Origin: CAYRTV01 sp046483285
GTDB lineage: Bacteria; Acidobacteriota; Aminicenantia; Aminicenantales; Aminicenantaceae
Direction of reading: 5' to 3'
Length of the DNA stretch: 20,518 nt
Assembly (NCBI GenBank): GCA_046483285.1
Contig: JAWODN010000043.1
Coordinates: forward strand, 1 to 20,518
Shown: piece by piece, positions 15,591 through 20,518 of the stretch
Numbering within the stretch: position 1 is the stretch's first letter
How the letters are laid out: every line of letters starts with the position of its first letter
Translations under genes and position numbers: made by a program
Notes under the pieces: generated by a model
The model's database searches: none
Seen by the model: the letters and a program-made list of their open reading frames with translations, nothing else
Told to the model about the DNA's origin: nothing

Positions 15591-18434
15591 TTATTGAAAA
15601 TCGAGCATTCCCCTGAAGTCACCATTCAAAATGTAAGGAGCCCAATAAAATGGATTCTCATATTTCTCCCGCAATTTGAGCTTAGCCTTTCTTAAAGCCT
15701 CGGATTTACTCATCCCTTCGATGAGAAAACCATAAAAATACGTCATAAATAAAACTGTGGATTTATCATTGATATTCCATAAAGTCGAAAGGACTGAACG
15801 CGATCCCGAATAGAAAAAAACTCTTGAAATTCCCAACAATCCCTCCCCTTTAGTGATGAGTCCTTTCCCGGTTTGGCATGCAGACAGCACCACAAGATCC
15901 GCATCAAATCCTAAACTGTATATCTCACGAACTTGTAAAAACCCATCCTCACCTGAATCCTTTTCCGGAGACAACACCAAGGCCGATCTGAATGGGTCGT
16001 TATTGACAAACCCATGGCATGCAAAATGGATAATATTGAAATCGGATACCGGCAAATTCTTTATATGACCTTCAGATGCTTTGGAACCAAGGTATATTTC
16101 AGTCTTACCGGAAGGAAATAATTTTGATATTTCTTCGACTTCCTCTTTACTATAAGGTAAGGATGAAAATGAATAGCCCTCTTCTTCATATAAACGCAAC
16201 AGAATATCTGCAGAGCCGCTTCTCTTGCTTTTCTTGAATTGAGAATAGTCAGGTGAACCGAAAAAGAGAAGATTTGAATCATTTTTACGGCTTTTTGCCC
16301 AATTAAGGAATAAAAGAGAATAAGAAGACGGCATATAGGAAACCGCATATTTATCTATTAAATAATCACTGGATCGAACATCCATCAGCACCTCAAAAGG
16401 GAAAAAATATAAAATTCCATCTGGAATTATGATTAAATTATCAGAGCCGGTTTTTAATTTTGACAGAAAAGGAAAAATTTCCTGAGTTGTTTTTCTAAAA
16501 GATTTTATGGCAAAAGAAGAGTCGTAAGCTGGAGTGGATAATAATTTCAAAGTGCCGTGCAGATTCTTTTCTAAGGACTCTCTAGACGGTATGGAAAATA
16601 CGGCTTTTTCTGCAGGAGACACAAAAAAAACAAAAGAAACCTTGTCGCCTAAAAAATATTCCGCCATCAATGAATTATTCTTTTTTAAAAATTCCTGGAC
16701 GTCATCAAGACTTATGGTTCCAAAGGCAGCCATTTGAGCAATCGCCGGATTTTGAGATCCGATTTTCGATAGTAAAATTAAATTTTCTTCCTCCAATCTT
16801 TCGAATCTTTGAAGTAAATTTTCCCGCTGATTCCGGCTTAAATTATTTTCATATAGTATTTTTAAAATGGAAGAAATTTCTTTTTCAATATTGATTTTTG
16901 ATTCTCTTAACTGCGGACTTACTTTGTCGAAAATATTTGTTCTGGAAATATCAAGAGTTTCCATCAAAGCGTTCGCTTTGGCTATTTCGGCCAAAGAAAA
17001 CATTTTATTTATATAAAATTCAGTGCCGTGTTTTTGGTGAAGGGTAAAGTAAATATTCAAAAGCCGTTCATAGACTTTGATTTTATCTGAAATATATCCT
17101 GCTAAATGGACATCCAAAAATATATTTTTTTTGATTTCATCAATCGCATTTATTGATTTTTCATACCAATGAACGGCTTCATTTATTTTTTTTAATTCCT
17201 CATAATATCTTCCGATCCCATAATATACTTCCCATAAAATATATAAAGATCCTGTCTTCTCACAAACAGATAAAGCGTCATGAAAATTTTTAAGAGCATC
17301 ATCCGGTCTTTTTAATTCCAAATAAGAAAAACCGATATTAACAAGCAACATTGCCTCGAATCTTGAATTTGTATCGGAATTTCTTTTATCAAGTCCTTTT
17401 TGGAAATATAAAATGGCTTTGTTAAACTCACCGGCGTCTAAAAAAAGGTTCCCCAGATTATTAATAATTTTTATCTCCAATGCCCGCAATTCATTTTTTT
17501 CAGCCAATTCCAATCCTTCAAAAAAATGATGGAGGGAATCGATAAAATACCGGGTATTTTCTTTTTTCATATACAAATGTTTTTTTAAGAGTCCTAAATT
17601 ATTTAAATCTTGAGCAATAAATTCTTCATTTCCTGAGTCTTTATCTATGTCATAAGCTTTCCATAAATACTCATATGACCGCTCATAAGCTCCTAAATGC
17701 AAATATATTGTGGATATATTCAAGTAACTTGAAGATTTCTCCTCTATGAAATTATTTTTTTCCGCTATCTTTAAAGCATCAAAATATTTAGCCAGCGCAA
17801 GTGAATAGTTTTCGTTCAGGTCATAATAGGCGCCTAAGTTGTTCAAACTTTTACTTTTTTCCTTGGAATGATTTAAATCATTAGATAAATCAAGGCATCT
17901 TTTGTTGAGATTATAAAAAATATTAAATTTATCTATATACCAATATGAAATGCTCAATTGGCGGAGACATTTCAATTGATGTTCCCGGCTGTTCAACTTT
18001 TGTGAAATAAACGCCGCTTTGGTGAAATATTTTATAGATTTTATTTGATCTTTATTTTGTCTTGCTGTTTTCCCATTATTATAATTTTCTATTATCTCCA
18101 ATAAATATTTGAACTTATTCGAGTCTTTTATGCGGCTGCTTTTTACTGAATAATCAAATGCGGATTTATAGGCCTCTTCCGCTTTTTGGATATCTCCAGT
18201 ATTCCAGAATAAAACCCCCAATTTATTTAAACACCTTATTTTCAAAGGGACGGTGTCACCTGATCCCAATGCGGATGTGAAAGAATCAATGGCCTTTTCA
18301 TATTCGCCTGTTTTTTGAAAATAGATTCCATCGGTGTACTGTGAGTTGAAGCTTGTTTTTTCCGGGAACACATTTAAGCCGGCGAGAATAAAAAGGATCA
18401 CGCCCGTGAGGATTGATTTCAAATGCCCATTCAT
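15591..18434 (-). CDS. Exported TPR-CHAT protein, AT-rich paralogue
   Basis: I chose ATG at 18434 (947 residues), preceded by AGGTG at 6 bases, over a GTG eight codons upstream. A hydrophobic N-terminus (MNGHLKSILTGVILFILAGL) predicts export or anchoring. TPR units fill about 28-430, and the CHAT domain spans about 600-935 with His807 (HFACHGF) and Cys853 (LSACQTG), 46 residues apart exactly as in the other CHAT protein. Paralogy is plain throughout: for instance HQLKCLRQLSISYWY here and HELKCLRQQSVTFWY in the other. There is no C-terminal transmembrane helix. The DNA is strikingly AT-rich (roughly one third GC by eye) compared with the GC-rich partner, suggesting separate acquisition. A palindrome-like motif lies about 45 bases upstream. 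Confidence 0.9.
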   Translation of the reverse strand: MNGHLKSILTGVILFILAGLNVFPEKTSFNSQYTDGIYFQKTGEYEKAIDSFTSALGSGDTVPLKIRCLNKLGVLFWNTGDIQKAEEAYKSAFDYSVKSSRIKDSNKFKYLLEIIENYNNGKTARQNKDQIKSIKYFTKAAFISQKLNSREHQLKCLRQLSISYWYIDKFNIFYNLNKRCLDLSNDLNHSKEKSKSLNNLGAYYDLNENYSLALAKYFDALKIAEKNNFIEEKSSSYLNISTIYLHLGAYERSYEYLWKAYDIDKDSGNEEFIAQDLNNLGLLKKHLYMKKENTRYFIDSLHHFFEGLELAEKNELRALEIKIINNLGNLFLDAGEFNKAILYFQKGLDKRNSDTNSRFEAMLLVNIGFSYLELKRPDDALKNFHDALSVCEKTGSLYILWEVYYGIGRYYEELKKINEAVHWYEKSINAIDEIKKNIFLDVHLAGYISDKIKVYERLLNIYFTLHQKHGTEFYINKMFSLAEIAKANALMETLDISRTNIFDKVSPQLRESKINIEKEISSILKILYENNLSRNQRENLLQRFERLEEENLILLSKIGSQNPAIAQMAAFGTISLDDVQEFLKKNNSLMAEYFLGDKVSFVFFVSPAEKAVFSIPSRESLEKNLHGTLKLLSTPAYDSSFAIKSFRKTTQEIFPFLSKLKTGSDNLIIIPDGILYFFPFEVLMDVRSSDYLIDKYAVSYMPSSYSLLFLNWAKSRKNDSNLLFFGSPDYSQFKKSKRSGSADILLRLYEEEGYSFSSLPYSKEEVEEISKLFPSGKTEIYLGSKASEGHIKNLPVSDFNIIHFACHGFVNNDPFRSALVLSPEKDSGEDGFLQVREIYSLGFDADLVVLSACQTGKGLITKGEGLLGISRVFFYSGSRSVLSTLWNINDKSTVLFMTYFYGFLIEGMSKSEALRKAKLKLREKYENPFYWAPYILNGDFRGMLDFQ

Positions 18435-18476
18435 TTTGTCACCTAAACTGCCCCACACCTTATCCTGACCTCTACC

Positions 18477-18495
18477 TTAGAAAATCATTTTCTTA
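18477..18495. promoter_or_regulatory. Palindrome motif TTAGAAAATCATTTTCTTA (copy 2 of 3)
   Basis: AGAAAAT and ATTTTCT form a perfect inverted repeat around one C, 43 bases upstream of the CHAT start. CCTGACC occurs at 18465-18471, in the same arrangement as upstream of the barrel-protein gene at 5841-5876. This is the most symmetrical of the three copies and looks like a dimeric regulator site or promoter-linked element. Confidence 0.45.
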
Positions 18496-18663
18496 TGGCA
18501 TATGGAATTCAGGTATGGCTTGTGCTCCCTTCAGATTTTTAACGCCATTCTTAGCCCTGTGTTTTCGGCTGCTGCGCAACTCCCCCCGTCCGTGGGTCAA
18601 ACATGCTCGCAGCCCGGCTTCGCTCCCCGGGTTCCCTCAAGCACAGCCCTCAGCCCGACCCAT

Positions 18664-18694
18664 TCATAAAAAAATGGCGATGGTCTTTTTATGA
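18664..18694. repeat. Perfect 9-bp hairpin with A/T-rich arms
   Basis: TCATAAAAA (18664-18672) pairs with TTTTTATGA (18686-18694) around a 13-base loop containing ATGGCGATGG. Its T runs on both strands could make it a bidirectional terminator, but no gene clearly ends here. Confidence 0.45.
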
Positions 18695-18785
18695 GCATTT
18701 TTTCAGAGGAATGCAAGGTATTTCTGAAAATAACAGCTGAAATGTTTTTGTTTGCTTTGCCTTTCATTATAATCGCCATTTTTTT
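18668..18785. repeat. Short element bounded by 14-base inverted ends AAAAAAATGGCGAT
   Basis: AAAAAAATGGCGAT at 18668-18681 and its exact reverse complement at 18772-18785 bound 118 bases. Further copies occur at 19426-19439 (inverted) and 20082-20093 (12 bases, direct). The pattern resembles terminal inverted repeats of a miniature non-autonomous element; no target-site duplication is evident. Confidence 0.4.
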
Positions 18786-18792
18786 ACCCTTC

Positions 18793-18897
18793 GGGCGGGC
18801 CGTATCTCACCGCATCTGCTTTGTTGCAGGGCATTCGCGGTGAAGGACCACATCTTCATGTCCTGCGCCTCGCATCTGCGGCAATCCCGGCCCGCCC
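18793..18897 (+). repeat. Dispersed palindromic repeat, copy A3 (best-preserved)
   Basis: The unit of about 105 bases has inverted ends GGGCGGGCC (18793-18801) and GGCCCGCCC (18889-18897), and internal pairs TCACCGC/GCGGTGA and GGAC/GTCC. This predicts a multi-stem fold. An inverted copy lies about 1.1 kb to the right, with the flank ACCCTTCGGGCGGG also shared. Confidence 0.75.
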
Positions 18898-18907
18898 ATC
18901 ATTCAGG

Positions 18908-18923
18908 TTAGAAAATCGTTTCC
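18908..18923. promoter_or_regulatory. Motif TTAGAAAATCGTTTCC (copy 3 of 3)
   Basis: It directly follows the right end of repeat copy A3 (10 bases away), with CATTCAGG between. The first copy at 5860-5876 likewise lies next to a copy of the repeat, so this motif may belong to the repeat rather than to gene regulation. Confidence 0.35.
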
Positions 18924-19490
18924 TCCAGATTATTTGAATTTATTAAACAAAAAAAATCATATGTCAAATCAAAGTTCCAAAACTCCGCTTTAAAAAAATT
19001 TTCCTCCATACTCTATAAATATTATCGCTTTTATGTTACCTTATTTTTATCCATGTTGCGCTGGCTGGGCATGGACCCGACCCTCTATTACCCCCTTTAG
19101 TAATATTCCCCCCACAGCCAGCACTTTTTTTTATTCCCGATCCCATTTTCATCCCCATTTTCCTTTTCTTCTCAAACCGGAGGGGCAGCACCGCTGAAAG
19201 AGACAAAGTTTTGACATTCATAACAGCTCACCACGCATTCCTCAATGTGAACAGCTCCTCCTCCTCCACTTTATTAAGACGCCCCAAAGCCCGGTTTGTC
19301 TCAAAACAATCAAAATCAAACCTTCCTGCCCGAAGCCTTTGAATACCTGAATCGCCCAGAACATCCGGTGTTTCTTTCTGTTGCAGCCCTTTTTACCATT
19401 AGCTCGAAAACAGCCTGGCTCATTAATCGCCATTTTTTTTATTAATTCATCATGAGCATAACACACCACGAACCATGAAAATGATCCCAA

Positions 19491-19720
19491 TGTCATTCCC
19501 GGAGCGGAGCACTTTTGAGTGTGTCATTCCGAGGCACGTCATGCCTTTGAGTGTGTCATCCCGCGGTGCGAAGCACCGAGGGATCCCTTGCTGCTTCGTA
19601 TGGGCGGCGGGTTCCGCTTTCACGAGGCAGAAAGGGATTGCCACGGCTTGCTGACGCAAGCCTCGCAATGACAAAGCGGCATGTCGTCCCGGAGAGCGAA
19701 GCGACGGGAATCTTTGAGTG
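19491..19720 (+). repeat. Direct repeats starting TGTC(A/G)TYCCG and ending TTTGAGTG, with hairpins
   Basis: Four units begin TGTCATTCCCG (19491), TGTCATTCCGAG (19522), TGTCATCCCGCG (19554) and TGTCGTCCCGGAG (19682). Units 1, 2 and 4 end in TTTGAGTG. Unit 3 is longer and carries hairpins CGGTGC/GCACCG and GGCTTGC (19645-19651) with GCAAGCC (19656-19662), flanked by GGGATTGCCACGG and CCTCGCAATGAC. Repeats of this general type are common between genes in many bacteria. Confidence 0.6.
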
Positions 19721-19744
19721 CCTCGTTATGCTCGCGCTTCGGTC

Positions 19745-19850
19745 GCGTTCGTCGCGTTTATTGCGTTGTTAGCGTTTATTGCGTTTGTTGCGTTCTTTTA
19801 GTCTATCTGGGTTTATCTAAGTCTTCTCAGTCTATTCGGTCTTTTTAGTC
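19745..19850 (+). repeat. Imperfect 9-base tandem array, two sequence classes
   Basis: Units run GCGTTCGTC, GCGTTTATT, GCGTTGTTA, GCGTTTATT, GCGTTTGTT and an 11-base GCGTTCTTTTA, then switch at 19801 to GTCTATCTG, an 11-base GGTTTATCTAA, GTCTTCTCA, GTCTATTCG and GTCTTTTTA. The 9-base period is kept across nearly the whole array. No reading frame with a start and ribosome site uses it. Confidence 0.7.
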
Positions 19851-19873
19851 GACTCGCTGTGCGAGTGTTACTT

Positions 19874-20093
19874 GCCTGAATGATGAGCGGGCCGGGATTG
19901 CCGCAGGTGCGAGGCGCAGGGCATGACGCTATGGTCCTTCACCGCGAATGCCCTGCAACAAAGTTTTGTTGTGAGGCCTGCGGAGCAGGCCGTGGCAACC
20001 TTAGACGGGATAGATTATAAAGAACGGAGGCGTCTAAGATCCTCACGTCGCTTCGCTCCTCAGGACCCCGCCCGAAGGGTAAAAAAATGGCGT
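19874..20093 (-). repeat. Dispersed palindromic repeat, inverted copy A4 with internal insertion
   Basis: On the minus strand, 20093-20068 repeats the left flank of copy A3 (CGCCATTTTTTTACCCTTCG then GGCGGG) and 19963-19874 repeats its body to CATCATTCAGG. Between them, 19964-20067 is about 104 bases not in A3, carrying a perfect stem CTTAGACG (20000-20007) with CGTCTAAG (20031-20038) and GGCCTGC (19975-19981) with GCAGGCC (19985-19991). It reads as a repeat inserted in a repeat. Confidence 0.7.
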
Positions 20094-20235
20094 TTAAAAT
20101 AACCATTGAAAAATGAAAAACATACCATTTGATCTTTTATTGAAAACCATGATTATCGCTGATAAAAAAGAGATTGCAAAAACATCGCAATTTTTTTATG
20201 AATAGGTCAGGTTTCACAACGTGATGCTGCATAAT

Positions 20236-20264
20236 AAAAAAAAATGCCGGGCGGATCCGCCGGC
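20236..20264 (-). terminator. Terminator-like hairpin with T9 tail on the minus strand
   Basis: On the minus strand GCCGG and CCGGC enclose the GGATCC palindrome (20246-20264, one bulge), followed by AT and a run of nine T (20244-20236 on the plus strand as A). It is a good intrinsic terminator for leftward transcription, but no minus-strand gene is seen to its right; the PAS gene begins 78 bases away on the plus strand. Confidence 0.45.
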
Positions 20265-20341
20265 TGAAAAACGAAAATCCATAAGACGAAATAAGCACAC
20301 GGTGAGAACCGGGCCGTTTCCGGATTTGGAGAGAAAAAGTC

Positions 20342-20518
20342 ATGCGGAAAAAAAACGACGCCAAAAAATCTTTTCTTGACACCCCCAAAAAACTCGGATA
20401 CGCCGAGGAGCGATACCGGGCTCTGTTCAACAAATCCCTGGACTGGGTTTATATCCATGATTTCAAGGGTAATTTTTTAGATGCCAATCCCGCGGCTCTA
20501 AAAGGTATGGGGTACAAA
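20342..20518 (+). CDS. PAS-domain sensor protein, N-terminal 59 codons only
   Basis: ATG at 20342 follows GGAGAG by about 8 bases, and the frame stays open to the window edge. After a basic start (MRKKNDAKKSFLDTPKK) comes a typical PAS onset: YAEERYRALFNKSLDWVYIH, then FKGNFLDANPAALKGMGYK. PAS domains bind small ligands or cofactors and usually precede a histidine kinase, diguanylate cyclase or regulator output, which lies outside the window. There is no signal peptide or transmembrane segment in the visible part, so a cytoplasmic sensor is likely. The output type cannot be told. Confidence 0.85.
   Translation, partial: MRKKNDAKKSFLDTPKKLGYAEERYRALFNKSLDWVYIHDFKGNFLDANPAALKGMGYK

Larger units (their letters stand above)
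18435..20341. other. Repeat-rich intergenic island with no convincing gene
   Basis: About 1.9 kb between the start of the second CHAT gene and the PAS gene. Reading frames here are short and lack ribosome sites, family motifs and sensible composition. It holds two inverted copies of a palindromic repeat, four copies of AAAAAAATGGCG, several perfect hairpins, a set of direct repeats starting TGTC and an imperfect 9-base tandem array. A stretch around 19210-19425 may be decayed coding DNA but I cannot name it. Confidence 0.75.

Noticed and set aside
19242..19496. An 84-codon minus-strand frame, and a 61-codon one at 19036-19221
   Set aside because: No ribosome site, no recognisable motif, and both lie in the repeat island with non-coding-like composition.
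19491..19850. CRISPR array
   Set aside because: The repeats are imperfect, of variable length and without constant spacers, and no cas gene is present.

Overview
The window comes from a Gram-negative bacterium: it has an outer-membrane beta-barrel with a C-terminal Phe and several exported proteins. Gene content (a bacterial tricorn protease homologue, exported TPR-CHAT proteins, a trehalose phosphatase/GH65 pair) and the many short palindromic repeats fit an uncultured lineage such as Candidatus Aminicenantes or an Acidobacteria relative. That placement is inference; no marker gene is present to settle it.

Left block (1-5796, minus strand), in transcription order: an outer-membrane barrel protein of an unnamed family, an OmpR-type response regulator, its histidine kinase (TTG start, 3 bases after the regulator stop), and 87 bases later a large secreted tricorn protease homologue that runs off the left edge before its PDZ and nucleophile domains. 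Spacing suggests one envelope-related transcription unit.

Middle block (6266-10691, plus strand): a cold-shock protein with a structured leader, then two adjacent trehalose genes. The first fuses a beta-phosphoglucomutase-like HAD domain to a trehalose-6-phosphate phosphatase; the second is a GH65 phosphorylase. Together they have the parts of the three-domain mycobacterial OtsB1 protein (Rv2006) and could turn trehalose-6-phosphate into trehalose, then into glucose plus beta-glucose-1-phosphate, then glucose-6-phosphate.

Right-centre block (11006-18434) is the most unusual part: two tandem, almost identical 90-residue secreted peptides, an exported membrane-anchored TPR-CHAT protease-like protein, a small ECF-like sigma factor, and a convergent second TPR-CHAT protein. 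The two CHAT proteins are clear paralogues and both keep the His-Cys pair, yet one is GC-rich and the other, with the sigma factor, is AT-rich. This may be an undescribed envelope protease/signalling locus.

The last part (about 18435-20341) is roughly 1.9 kb with no convincing gene. It is packed with palindromic repeats, inverted copies, hairpins and an imperfect 9-base tandem array. One repeat family also occurs at about 5.9 kb and 11.7 kb. The window ends in the first 59 codons of a PAS-domain sensor protein.
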